Of a stretch of DNA of 13,460 nt, positions 1 to 6,588 are shown in pieces. The DNA comes from Bacillota bacterium (GTDB lineage Bacteria; Bacillota; Clostridia; Oscillospirales; Ruminococcaceae). A model generated the notes under the pieces. It made no database searches and was not told where the DNA came from. It saw only the letters and a program-made list of their open reading frames with translations. Both the position numbers and the translations under genes were made by a program. Each line of letters starts with the position of its first letter. Positions within the stretch are counted from its first letter, which is position 1. The stretch is taken from the NCBI GenBank assembly GCA_023439605.1, contig JAEXNS010000271.1:1-13460 (forward strand). Direction: 5' to 3'.

Positions 1-236
1 ATATAACCCTCTATTTCCTCTAAAAAAAACTGTTCTTCTTTTTTAAAAATTTCTATTATAACCAAAGCATTTATCTGAAGAATATATCCATAAATTTCTT
101 CTTCATTTGATATTTCAAAAAAAGCACAAAAATCATAATCTAAACCATATGCGTTATAATATGAAATTATTCTTCTAGCATAATAATTATCTAACTTTAA
201 ATTTAATTTATCATCACCAGTTAACTTTCTAATCAT
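1..236 (-). CDS. N-terminal fragment of a GNAT-like acetyltransferase (partial)
   Basis: A leftward reading frame starts with ATG at 236 and stays open for 78 codons to the window edge, so the C-terminal part is missing. The start MIRKLTGDD, followed by a charged helix and hydrophobic strands (GYILQINALVIIEIF around residues 50-64), resembles the beginning of small GNAT acyltransferases. These transfer an acyl group from acyl-CoA to an amine. The acetyl-CoA-binding motif (R/QxxGxG/A) would lie further on and is not visible, so the family call is an inference. The start overlaps the stop of the upstream M42 gene as ATGA, and AAGGA lies about 10 bases upstream inside that gene. Both point to translational coupling at the end of the murD operon. 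Confidence 0.55.
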   Translation of the reverse strand, partial: MIRKLTGDDKLNLKLDNYYARRIISYYNAYGLDYDFCAFFEISNEEEIYGYILQINALVIIEIFKKEEQFFLEEIEGY

Positions 237-1252
237 ATATTTGCTATCCTTAAAAACAACATTTTAGCAAGATTTTCACAAGCAATAAGATCACTCTTTT
301 TTACAACACTTGCTGGTGAATGCAAATATCTAGATGGGGCTGATATAGCTATTGTCCTAACACCTTTGCGTGAAATATGAATTGCACCACTATCATTTCC
401 ACCAACTACTGCTGTTTTAGTCTGACATAAAATATTATTTGATCTTGATATTTCAAACGCCAAACTATAAAGTTCCTTATCATAAATAGTGCTTCTGTCC
501 ATATATGAAACAACTGCACCTTTTCCAAGTTTACAAACCACTTTTTCTTCACTAACGTTTGGAATATCTGATGCTGTTGTTGTTTCTAAAACTATCGCAA
601 AATCAGGTTCTATATCATAAGTAGCCGTTCTAGCTCCTCTTAGACCTAGTTCTTCCTGCACAGTGAAAGCAAAGTATGCATCATATTCCAAGTCATCACT
701 AATTAAATCAAGCATTATTGCACAACCGATTCTATCGTCTAAGGCCTTACTTTTTATTTTATCATCGCCAAACTCCATATAGTTTGGCATAAAAGCAACT
801 GTATCACCTAAGTTTATATATTTTTCTGTTTCTTCTTTTGATACACTACCTATGTCAACATACAAATTATTGAATTTAGGCAAAGATTTCTTTTCTTCAC
901 TTGAAAGATTATGAACCGCCTTACTTCCAACAACACCTTTCATGTTGTTTTTAGAAATAACAACACTTCTACCTATGACAACTTCCGCATCTAATCCACC
1001 AACAGGGCTGATTTTTAAAGTACCATCATCATTTATATAATTTACAATCATCCCCACTTCATCCATATGTGCTGCAAACATGATTTTTTTTTCAATTTTA
1101 TTTTTACCCTTTTTAAAGGCAATTATATTTCCTAAATTATCTATTTTATATTCGCATTTATCTTTTATTTTTTCTATAATATATTCACGAACGTTATTTT
1201 CATCACCAGAAACACCTATTAAATTAGACAAATTTTTTAAATGATTTAACAA
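233..1252 (-). CDS. M42 family metallopeptidase (glutamyl/deblocking aminopeptidase type)
   Basis: This 339-residue protein has the full metal-binding layout of M42 aminopeptidases, which are cytosolic dinuclear metal enzymes that trim short peptides and usually form dodecameric shells. Visible motifs are AAHMDEVG (His62, Asp64), SKALDDR (Asp172/173), QEELGLRGA (Glu200/Glu201, catalytic base and ligand), LETTTASD (Glu223, second-metal ligand) and YLHSPASVV (His311). Length is normal for the family. The start is TTG at 1252, supported by AGAGGTG six bases upstream, which overlaps the stop of the preceding gene. It is the third gene of the murD operon and paralogous to the neighbour at 1256-2269. 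The ligand here is Glu223 where the neighbour has Asp228, so metal or substrate preference may differ. The exact substrate cannot be read from the sequence. The family call is firm. Confidence 0.93.
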   Translation of the reverse strand: MLNHLKNLSNLIGVSGDENNVREYIIEKIKDKCEYKIDNLGNIIAFKKGKNKIEKKIMFAAHMDEVGMIVNYINDDGTLKISPVGGLDAEVVIGRSVVISKNNMKGVVGSKAVHNLSSEEKKSLPKFNNLYVDIGSVSKEETEKYINLGDTVAFMPNYMEFGDDKIKSKALDDRIGCAIMLDLISDDLEYDAYFAFTVQEELGLRGARTATYDIEPDFAIVLETTTASDIPNVSEEKVVCKLGKGAVVSYMDRSTIYDKELYSLAFEISRSNNILCQTKTAVVGGNDSGAIHISRKGVRTIAISAPSRYLHSPASVVKKSDLIACENLAKMLFLRIANI

Positions 1253-1255
1253 TTT

Positions 1256-2269
1256 TTACACCTCTTTCAAAAATTCAACCAATAATTTTGATGTATTTTC
1301 AATATCTTTAACGCTAACAATTTCTACAGGAGTGTGCATATATTTCAAAGGTATTGAACAAGTGCATGTTTTTACTCCACATTTACTAATTGAAAATTGG
1401 TCAGCATTTGTTCCAGTTAAACCATTCATCACTTCTATTTGGTAAGGTATATTTTGTTTTTTACAAATATTTATAAGTTTTTCTGAAATTTCTCTTGATA
1501 GTGAAGGAGAAACACCAATCATAGGTCCTCCATCCATGTTTCCACATTTATAAGGATCCTCATCCGCAGTTTTTGCAAAAGTAACATCAACAGCAATAGC
1601 AAAGTCCGGATCTATTTCAAAACATGCAATTTTTGCACCCCTTTCTCCTATCTCTTCTTGAGATGAAAAAAGTACAGAAAAACTGCAATCTATATTTTCT
1701 TCGCCTAGTAAACTTATCATATATAAAACCGATGCCACACTTGATCTGTTGTCTAAGGATTTACTAGCTATTCTATCATTTAAAAGTTCAACTGCATCTG
1801 AATAAAATGAAATCTTATCACCTAGCGAAACTATTTTTTCCAGTTCCTCTTTTTTATAGCCAGTATCTATATATAACTCAGATATTTCTTTAACTTCATT
1901 GCTTTTTCCAGATGATAAATGTGGCGGTACACTTGAAATAACACCATAAACATCTTCTTTTCCATGAATAATAACTTGCTGTGCCAACATAATTCTTAAA
2001 TCCAATCCACCTATATTTGAAAATTTTATAAATCCATCTTCCATTATATAAGTGCATATCATACCAATTTGATCAATATGTGCATCTATTAATACATGTG
2101 GTTTATCAGATGTTCTATTTCCAAAATTAGCAATTATATTTCCGTTTTTGGTTTCAATTGAAGTTGTATAATTCCTTAAAATGTTAGTTAAATAATTATA
2201 CGCACTTTCCTCACTACCTGAAACAGCATTTATAGAAAGAAGCTCCATTAAAATATTTTTCAAATTCAT
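1256..2269 (-). CDS. M42 family metallopeptidase, second paralog
   Basis: This is a 337-residue M42 aminopeptidase. Its motifs are DAHIDQIG (His64, Asp66), SKSLDNR (Asp173), SQEEIGERGA (Glu205/Glu206), VDVTFAK (Asp228) and YMHTPVEIV (His312), so the dinuclear metal site looks complete. The usual inserted substrate-binding domain lies roughly between residues 70 and 165. ATG at 2269 has AAAGGAG seven bases upstream; this SD lies within the last codons of murD, whose stop is only one base away. The two M42 genes align motif by motif but are clearly diverged, so they are old paralogs rather than a recent duplication. Linkage to murD may only reflect co-expression of housekeeping genes; a role in recycling cell-wall-derived peptides is possible but not shown. 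Confidence 0.93.
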   Translation of the reverse strand: MNLKNILMELLSINAVSGSEESAYNYLTNILRNYTTSIETKNGNIIANFGNRTSDKPHVLIDAHIDQIGMICTYIMEDGFIKFSNIGGLDLRIMLAQQVIIHGKEDVYGVISSVPPHLSSGKSNEVKEISELYIDTGYKKEELEKIVSLGDKISFYSDAVELLNDRIASKSLDNRSSVASVLYMISLLGEENIDCSFSVLFSSQEEIGERGAKIACFEIDPDFAIAVDVTFAKTADEDPYKCGNMDGGPMIGVSPSLSREISEKLINICKKQNIPYQIEVMNGLTGTNADQFSISKCGVKTCTCSIPLKYMHTPVEIVSVKDIENTSKLLVEFLKEV

Positions 2270-2270
2270 A

Positions 2271-3662
2271 TTAAAGCTCCTTTACTAAATTTTTAAAATG
2301 TATACCTCTCGCTTCAAAATTTGGATACATATCAAAACTTGCACAAGCAGGTGATAAAGTGACAATGTCACCATTTGCTGAAATATCTTTAGCCTTTTTT
2401 ACCGCTTCTTCAAGATTTGCAACACGATATATTTTCAATAAATTTTCATCATAATCTGCATATGATCTTACTGTATTCTCTATTTTATCAGCTGTAACTC
2501 CCAATAAAATCAGTGCCTTTGCTTTACTATTAAGTGGCTGTGCAAGTGGTTCAAATGGAATTTTCTTATCATATCCTCCAGCAATAATAATAAGCTTTTG
2601 TTCAAAAGAGTTTAATCCTGCCAAAACTCTAGTAGGACTTGTTGCAATACTATCATTGTACCATCTTACCCCTTCAACTTCCCTTATAAACTCTATTCTA
2701 TGTTCTACACCGCCAAAATTTTCAGCAACATAAACTATATCTTCAACAGATACCTCTCCCCAAACAGCTGAAATTGCGGTTAAAAAATTATCCACATTAT
2801 GCATACCCGGAATTTTTATTTGAGATTTATTCATAATAAATGTTTTTTCACCATAGTTATTAAAGTATATATCACCTTTTTCATCCAAAAAAGCACCGCA
2901 AATAGGAATAGAATTTAAAGAGAATTTAACTAATTTACCTCTTACCAAACATTCTAGATCATTGGTTAATTTATTATCAAGATTTAAAACAGCTTTTGAA
3001 AATGAATTTTGATGTAAAATCAGATTTTTCTTTGAATCTATATATTCATCCATAGTTCCATGAACATCCAAATGATTTGGTGCAATGTTTGTAATAACTG
3101 CAACATCTGGTGACTTTCTCATAGAGATAAGTTGAAAACTAGATAACTCAACTACTGCCACATCATCCGTATTTATATCCTCTATTATAGGTAATAAAGC
3201 CCTCCCAATATTGCCACCTTTATGAACTTTTTTCCCTGACTTAGCAAGAATTTCACTTATCAAAGTGGTAGTAGTAGTTTTTCCGTCAGAACCTGTAACA
3301 GCATACATTTTACAAGGACATAAGTCAAAAAATACTTCCATTTCAGAAGTAACTACTATTCCTTTTTCCCTAGCCTTTTGTAAAATATCCATGTTATAGT
3401 ACATACCAGGAGTTCTAAATATAACATCTACTTTTAAAATATCATCTATATAGTTATCACCCAACGAAAACTCTGCACCCATTTCCAATAGTACATTATA
3501 CACTTCACCAAGTTCTTCTTTTGTTTTTTTATCAAACACAAAAACTTTTAATCCTTTATTTAAAAACATTTTTATTAATTCAAAATGGCTTACTCCTGTA
3601 CCTACAAAAGCTATTTTTAAATCTTTAATATTTTCAAAAAATCTTTCAACTAAAAAATTCAT
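2271..3662 (-). CDS. murD: UDP-N-acetylmuramoyl-L-alanine--D-glutamate ligase MurD
   Basis: MurD is the cytosolic ATP-dependent ligase that adds D-glutamate to UDP-MurNAc-L-Ala in peptidoglycan precursor synthesis. The 463-residue length is typical. N-terminal residues 15-44 form a Rossmann-like UDP-substrate domain. The central ATPase domain has the P-loop TGSDGKTTT (123-131), VELSSFQL (171-178), TNIAPNHLDVHG (191-202) and HNVDNFLTA (288-296). The C-terminal domain has GGVEHRIEFI (318-327), NDSIATSPT (336-344) and SPACASFDMYPNFEARG (437-453). The final SPACASFD...NFE.RG signature separates MurD from MurC, MurE and MurF. ATG at 3662 is preceded by GAGGAG with a seven-base gap. It is the first gene of a leftward operon with two aminopeptidase genes and a GNAT-like gene. 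No other division and cell-wall (dcw) gene is adjacent, so this murD sits outside the usual cluster. Confidence 0.97.
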   Translation of the reverse strand: MNFLVERFFENIKDLKIAFVGTGVSHFELIKMFLNKGLKVFVFDKKTKEELGEVYNVLLEMGAEFSLGDNYIDDILKVDVIFRTPGMYYNMDILQKAREKGIVVTSEMEVFFDLCPCKMYAVTGSDGKTTTTTLISEILAKSGKKVHKGGNIGRALLPIIEDINTDDVAVVELSSFQLISMRKSPDVAVITNIAPNHLDVHGTMDEYIDSKKNLILHQNSFSKAVLNLDNKLTNDLECLVRGKLVKFSLNSIPICGAFLDEKGDIYFNNYGEKTFIMNKSQIKIPGMHNVDNFLTAISAVWGEVSVEDIVYVAENFGGVEHRIEFIREVEGVRWYNDSIATSPTRVLAGLNSFEQKLIIIAGGYDKKIPFEPLAQPLNSKAKALILLGVTADKIENTVRSYADYDENLLKIYRVANLEEAVKKAKDISANGDIVTLSPACASFDMYPNFEARGIHFKNLVKEL

Positions 3663-3738
3663 TATTTAACTCCTCGTATACTATGTATTTTTGTTACTAT
3701 TCAGCCAAGACATTTTACCGAAGGTCTAGTGGGCGACT

Positions 3739-3961
3739 GGACAATGTCATCAACTTAGTAAAAAAGTTAAAGTTTTACTCGATTTTTTTCAAAAAATCGT
3801 AGGTTTCCAAAGGGCAACGCCCTTGGTCGCTTTCCTTATAAATCGAAATCCTTATACTTCAAGAGCTTTTTTGCTTCTTTTTGTGATAGAAAAAGAAGCA
3901 GAGTTTGAGGCAGAGCCTCATAAATTGCCTCAGCAATTTTCTTAAGTTGACGACATTGGAC
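3739..3961. repeat. Hairpin-rich intergenic element with terminal inverted repeats
   Basis: The roughly 480-base gap between murD and the tRNA operon holds no credible gene, but 3739-3961 is highly structured. The ends are an imperfect inverted repeat: 3739-3757 and 3943-3961 match at 16 of 19 positions. Inside are five local palindromes: CGATTTTTT/AAAAAATCG (3780-3799), CCAA-GGGC/GCCC-TTGG (3807-3826), a perfect 10-bp stem GCTTCTTTTT/AAAAAGAAGC (3873-3899), TGAGGC/GCCTCA (3906-3920) and AAATTGC/GCAATTT (3922-3939). The layout is that of a small non-autonomous or REP/MITE-like repeat. From memory, similar GGGCGTTGCCCTTTGGAAACC-type blocks recur in Clostridia genomes, but this was not searched. 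Only one copy is in the window. No clear target-site duplication was found. Confidence 0.6.
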
Positions 3962-4081
3962 GATAGGAAGCCCGAAAAACTTACAAACCATAAATTTTAC
4001 CTTTAAAAGCTAAATAGTAACTTATTTTTGATTATTTAATTACGTAACAACATAAGTTTACACTTATAAATACCATATTAT

Positions 4082-4109
4082 ATTATATCATAATTATCAT
4101 AAAAATCAA
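4082..4109 (-). promoter_or_regulatory. Probable sigma-70-type promoter for the murD operon
   Basis: On the minus strand TTGATT (4109-4104), a 16-base spacer and TATAAT (4087-4082) form a good vegetative promoter. Transcription would start near 4075, giving a leader of about 410 bases before murD that contains the whole hairpin-rich element. A second overlapping TATAAT-like box follows immediately. No better promoter was seen nearer to murD; a weak TTGGCT/TAGTAT pair with a 19-base spacer lies about 20 bases before the SD. Confidence 0.5.
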
Positions 4110-4144
4110 CCAAAAAAATTTTTTTTATTTTTTTCAAAAAACTA

Positions 4145-4173
4145 TTGACATACTTAATTTTATGGTGTATAAT
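4145..4173 (+). promoter_or_regulatory. Consensus promoter of the tRNA operon
   Basis: TTGACA (4145-4150), exactly 17 bases, then TATAAT (4168-4173): a perfect sigma-70/SigA match, as expected for stable RNA genes. The start of transcription would be near 4180, about 30 bases before tRNA-Val. It diverges from the leftward murD promoter, with about 35 bases between their -35 boxes. Confidence 0.85.
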
Positions 4174-4210
4174 TATTCTTGTTGTTACGGAAGTAAACAA
4201 CAGTAGAAAT

Positions 4211-4283
4211 GGGAGCATAGCTCAGCTGGGAGAGCATCTGCCTTACAAGCAGAGGGTCATAGGTTCGAGCCCTATTGTTCCCA
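4211..4283 (+). tRNA. tRNA-Val (anticodon UAC)
   Basis: A full cloverleaf of 73 bases. The acceptor GGGAGCA pairs with TGTTCCC (one G-U), the D arm is GCTC/GAGC, and the anticodon stem TCTGC/GCAGA encloses loop CTTACAA with anticodon TAC. The T arm ATAGG-TTCGAGC-CCTAT is canonical and the discriminator is A. CCA is not encoded. It is first in a four-tRNA operon. Confidence 0.96.
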
Positions 4284-4291
4284 TTCTAAAT

Positions 4292-4365
4292 GGCCTGGTA
4301 GTTCAGTTGGTTAGAACGCTAGCCTGTCACGCTAGAGGTCGTGGGTTCGAGCCCCATTCAGGTCG
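4292..4365 (+). tRNA. tRNA-Asp (anticodon GUC)
   Basis: A 74-base cloverleaf. The acceptor GGCCTGG pairs with TCAGGTC (two G-U pairs), the D arm is GTTC/GAAC, and the anticodon stem CTAGC/GCTAG encloses CTGTCAC with anticodon GTC. The T arm is GTGGG-TTCGAGC-CCCAT. The discriminator is G, the usual identity base for Asp. It lies eight bases after tRNA-Val. CCA is not encoded. Confidence 0.96.
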
Positions 4366-4372
4366 TTTCATT

Positions 4373-4445
4373 GTGGATTTAGCTCATTTGGTAGAGCGCC
4401 ACCTTGCCAAGGTGGAGGTAGCGAGTTCGAGCCTCGTAATCCGCT
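4373..4445 (+). tRNA. tRNA-Gly (anticodon GCC)
   Basis: A 73-base cloverleaf. The acceptor GTGGATT pairs with AATCCGC (one T-G pair), the D arm is GCTC/GAGC, and the anticodon stem CCACC/GGTGG encloses TTGCCAA with anticodon GCC. The T arm is GCGAG-TTCGAGC-CTCGT. The discriminator is T. It lies seven bases after tRNA-Asp. CCA is not encoded. Confidence 0.96.
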
Positions 4446-4454
4446 TTTAAATAT

Positions 4455-4525
4455 GGCGCTATAGCCAAGTGGTAAGGCGTGGGTCTGCAACACCCTGATC
4501 CCCGGTTCAAATCCGGGTGGCGCCT
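4455..4525 (+). tRNA. tRNA-Cys (anticodon GCA)
   Basis: A 71-base cloverleaf. The acceptor GGCGCTA pairs with TGGCGCC, the anticodon loop is CTGCAAC with anticodon GCA on a stem whose outermost pair is T-T, and the T arm is CCCGG-TTCAAAT-CCGGG. The discriminator is T, typical for Cys. It is last in the tRNA operon and borders the accessory region. The gene is intact, as expected if an integrase used its 3' end as attachment site and restored it. No second copy of the 3' end is in the window. Confidence 0.95.
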
Positions 4526-4801
4526 CTTTAGATTTCCTTACCAAATCTGAAAGAACAAATTAGCTTTTTGTTTCAGAATTATGGTTCTCATAATCCTGCA
4601 TCATTCTTACCTTTCATCGCCGACTAAGTGCTCTGCTTAGTTTTTAAGATAGTATCTATCGCTCATGTATTTTATAATACAGTCATGGCGTACTTCTTAT
4701 GTGGCTGTCGAGATTTTATACCAACAGTAAGAATTACTTTCAGTTTTTTTATTCAATTGTCAAGTTGCCTTTTCAAGTAATGTTGCTACTACTTGAGGTT
4801 A
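4526..4801. other. Non-coding stretch between tRNA-Cys and the island's small transcription unit
   Basis: No convincing protein gene is present on either strand; the open stretches are shorter than 15 codons and lack ribosome binding sites. The stretch holds scattered hairpins: AGATTT/AAATCT right after tRNA-Cys (4530-4548), CAGAATTATG/CATAATCCTG with one mismatch (4574-4598), and a larger GCCTTTT/AAAAGGC palindrome with an inner CAAGTA/TACTTG stem (about 4766-4812). The transition from chromosome to island probably lies here, but I could not place the exact boundary. Confidence 0.5.
4623..4645 (+). terminator. Possible intrinsic terminator of the tRNA operon
   Basis: ACTAAG (4623-4628) and CTTAGT (4636-4641) form a six-pair stem followed by a short T run. 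The stem is short and AT-rich, so this is a weak candidate. It is the first hairpin plus T run on the plus strand after tRNA-Cys. Confidence 0.4.
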
Positions 4802-4842
4802 GAAAAAAGGCAAAACCCCTCAGATGTCACATATCTGAAGGG
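4802..4842 (-). terminator. Intrinsic terminator of the small minus-strand unit
   Basis: On the minus strand CCCTTCAGAT (4842-4833) pairs with ATCTGAGGGG (4825-4816), ten pairs including one T-G, around a seven-base loop. It is followed by TTTTGCCTTTTTT. This is a strong rho-independent terminator for leftward transcription. Confidence 0.75.
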
Positions 4843-4995
4843 CTTTAGAAAAAATTTATTTTAAGCATACTTCAATGAAGCACACAAAAAGGCATTCTCG
4901 CTAAGTCATCAGATGCTGTTTTCATCTGTTTGATTATAGAATATATTTGTTGTCCAGACAATTATATTCTGTGGGGATGCTTTTTTTAATTAACA
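4802..4995 (-). ncRNA. Predicted small transcript or orphan attenuator leader of about 190 bases
   Basis: A consensus minus-strand promoter (5002-5030) puts the transcript start near 4995, and a strong intrinsic terminator ends it near 4802. In between the RNA would fold into AGAATATA/TATATTCT with an inner TTGTC/GACAA stem (4938-4970), CAGATG/CATCTG (4910-4928) and TGCTTCA/TGAAGTA (about 4869-4884). A 17-codon reading frame, MKTASDDLARMPFCVLH, spans 4925-4872, overlaps the second hairpin and has no good SD. The CAGAT/ATCTG arms of that hairpin can also pair with the arms of the terminator stem, as in attenuators. No gene follows the terminator before the tRNAs. It could be a leader whose gene was lost, an independent small RNA, or a regulatory antisense RNA. 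I do not recognise the family. Confidence 0.45.
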
Positions 4996-5001
4996 TTAAT
5001 A

Positions 5002-5030
5002 ATTATATCACAACTAATCCTTTTTGTCAA
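5002..5030 (-). promoter_or_regulatory. Consensus promoter for the small minus-strand transcript
   Basis: On the minus strand TTGACA (5030-5025), 17 bases, then TATAAT (5007-5002): a perfect vegetative promoter. The only thing it can drive before the terminator at 4842-4802 is the short structured transcript. Confidence 0.7.
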
Positions 5031-5126
5031 CTTATTTCTATGGTTAATTTAAGGAATTTTTAAAAAAATTCTCAAACACTAGATATTGTTTTCAAATTAT
5101 AACTGTACTCTATATATTGAATTTAT

Positions 5127-5167
5127 AGCATGATTGAATTTATCAAAAATTTAATCATGCTTTTTTT
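5127..5167. terminator. Hairpin terminator at the 3' end of the integrase gene
   Basis: GCATGATTGAATTT (5128-5141) and AAATTTAATCATGC (5147-5160) form a long AT-rich stem with one non-Watson-Crick pair, followed on the plus strand by seven T. The T run faces rightward transcription and so shields the integrase gene from incoming reads. On the minus strand the stem lies just after the integrase stop but lacks a clean T run, so termination there would be weaker. Confidence 0.6.
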
Positions 5168-6302
5168 ATAATAATTTATCCAGTTCTTCTACAGCAATAA
5201 TTCTTTGTTCCTGTATGAGATGTATATAAATATCATATGTTATTGAAACTCTCGAATGCCCTAAAAGTTCACTTACTAACTTTGGGTCTACTCCTTTATT
5301 AAATAACTGTGATGCAAATGTGTGTCTTAATATATGTAACCCTGAAGCAGGTAAATTGCAACGCTTTAAAATTCTTTTAAGATTTTTATAAATCATTTGT
5401 GATGAGCAAGGATGACCATTTTCACGACACACAATATAGTCTGATTTATAAATAGAATTCTTCAGCAAATCCAAAGCCTTTATTGCTTTTTTATTTAGTG
5501 GTACTATACGTGTACTATTTTTTGTTTTACTAGAATCTTGCTCAAACGAAATATATCTAGTTGAATTTTCTTCTTCAGCTTCCCTATTTTTAACAGAAAC
5601 AATGTTTTTTCTTATTTTTACATATGATTTTTCATAATTTATATCACTCCAACATAATGCCAGAGCTTCACTTATTCTTAATCCTGTATTGAGTAAAAAA
5701 ACAATCAAAGCACCATAGGTATATCTCGGTCGATTATGTTCATCAAGTTCCACTGCCTCTTTTTCAATTGTCTTAACTTCTTCTTCGTTAAAATATTTAA
5801 TATTACATCTTAATTTTTCGAATTTTTTTGGCAAGCATACCGCCTTCATAAAGTTTATATCTATGTCATTTCTATTAAAAGCAAATTCTAAACACTGATT
5901 GACAACCTCATAGGATTTTTTTATACTTGAATAGGAATATCCATTTTCAAGTTGTTTTTTAATCATTTCTTGAATATTATCTGCATTTAATTCGTGTAAA
6001 TAATACTCGCCTATATAAGGTAAAATTTGATTTTTTACTGTTCCCTCTTTCCTATCAAAACTACTGGGTTTAATGGTATTTTGATTAAAATTATATAACC
6101 AATTTTTCATATATTCATCAAATTTTATTTTTTTGTTATTTGAAGTTTTTTTATCTTCATCATCATAGTATTCAACGGTTAAAATAATATTTGTATCTAT
6201 TTTACGTTTATTATCTATTGTTTCATCTGAATTAATAGTACCTTTTTTTATTGTCATAGATTTTATTTTGTCATCACTAAATAATGATTCTAAAATATTC
6301 AA
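5166..6302 (-). CDS. Tyrosine recombinase / integrase of a tRNA-linked island
   Basis: This 378-residue phage- or ICE-type integrase catalyses site-specific integration and excision through a 3'-phosphotyrosine link. Residues 60-160 form the SAM-like core-binding domain (FDEYMKNWLYNFNQ... to FAFNRNDI). The catalytic domain follows with Arg209 in TGLRISEAL, a likely Lys259 in the SKTKNSTRIVPL hairpin, His323 and Arg326 in LHILRHTFAS, His349 in LLGHSRVS and nucleophile Tyr359 in DIYIHL, so the set is complete. The first 50 residues are charged and may bind arm sites. The start is TTG at 6302 with AGGGGG upstream; an ATG at 6309 is out of frame, and Met16 is an alternative start. The gene ends about 640 bases from tRNA-Cys, consistent with an attachment site in or near that tRNA. 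No excisionase gene was recognised. Confidence 0.93.
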   Translation of the reverse strand: MNILESLFSDDKIKSMTIKKGTINSDETIDNKRKIDTNIILTVEYYDDEDKKTSNNKKIKFDEYMKNWLYNFNQNTIKPSSFDRKEGTVKNQILPYIGEYYLHELNADNIQEMIKKQLENGYSYSSIKKSYEVVNQCLEFAFNRNDIDINFMKAVCLPKKFEKLRCNIKYFNEEEVKTIEKEAVELDEHNRPRYTYGALIVFLLNTGLRISEALALCWSDINYEKSYVKIRKNIVSVKNREAEEENSTRYISFEQDSSKTKNSTRIVPLNKKAIKALDLLKNSIYKSDYIVCRENGHPCSSQMIYKNLKRILKRCNLPASGLHILRHTFASQLFNKGVDPKLVSELLGHSRVSITYDIYIHLIQEQRIIAVEELDKLL

Positions 6303-6344
6303 ATTCCATCCCCCTACTTTACAATTATACTGTTATAAATATAG

Positions 6345-6373
6345 ATTTTAATATATTAATATTTAAATGTCAA
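6345..6373 (-). promoter_or_regulatory. Promoter of the integrase gene
   Basis: On the minus strand TTGACA (6373-6368), 17 bases, TAAAAT (6350-6345), about 40 bases before the TTG start. The surrounding 6303-6440 is extremely AT-rich. A second TATAAT (6329-6324) without a matching -35 lies downstream. Confidence 0.65.
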
Positions 6374-6526
6374 CAATTTTTATAAATTTATTTTATCATA
6401 TATAAAGAAATAATATAAGTGCAAATTTTTTTCTATAAAATTTGATACAATGCATATCGATAAGAATACGAAACATAAAAAGACTCCAGCTAAGAATAAG
6501 GGGCAGGGACTGAAATAAAGAATTAT

Positions 6527-6562
6527 GAGGACTTTGAAATTTACATTTTCAAAGTCCTCTTT
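6527..6562. terminator. Strong hairpin after the DUF4209-like gene
   Basis: GAGGACTTTGAAA (6527-6539) and TTTCAAAGTCCTC (6547-6559) form a perfect 13-bp stem with a seven-base loop. It lies 27 bases after the stop of the gene at 6589-8358 and is probably its transcript end. The T tracts on both sides are short, so it may act weakly in either direction. The rest of 6303-6526 is AT-rich spacer. Confidence 0.6.
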
Positions 6563-6588
6563 GCACAAGTTGTCATACTGCGAGCATT

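Noticed and set aside
3739..3961. Riboswitch or T-box upstream of murD
   Set aside because: No T-box or known aptamer signature was seen; the series of short independent palindromes with inverted ends fits a repeat element better.
4145..4450. Open plus-strand frame of about 100 codons
   Set aside because: It runs through three tRNA genes and their promoter; the apparent protein is translated tRNA.
4526..5165. CRISPR array or tracr-like RNA near the integrase
   Set aside because: No regularly spaced direct repeats and no cas-like gene; the hairpins are unrelated to each other in sequence.
6450..6518. Short plus-strand frame encoding a lysine-rich 22-residue peptide (MHIDKN...KGQGLK)
   Set aside because: It looks protein-like but has no SD, no clear promoter and no recognisable relative; it may be a remnant of a lost gene and cannot be supported as one.
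6380..6568. Minus-strand open frame of 62 codons between integrase and DUF4209-like gene
   Set aside because: It spans the perfect 13-bp hairpin and the AT-rich spacer, has no SD and shows only low-complexity hydrophobic sequence.
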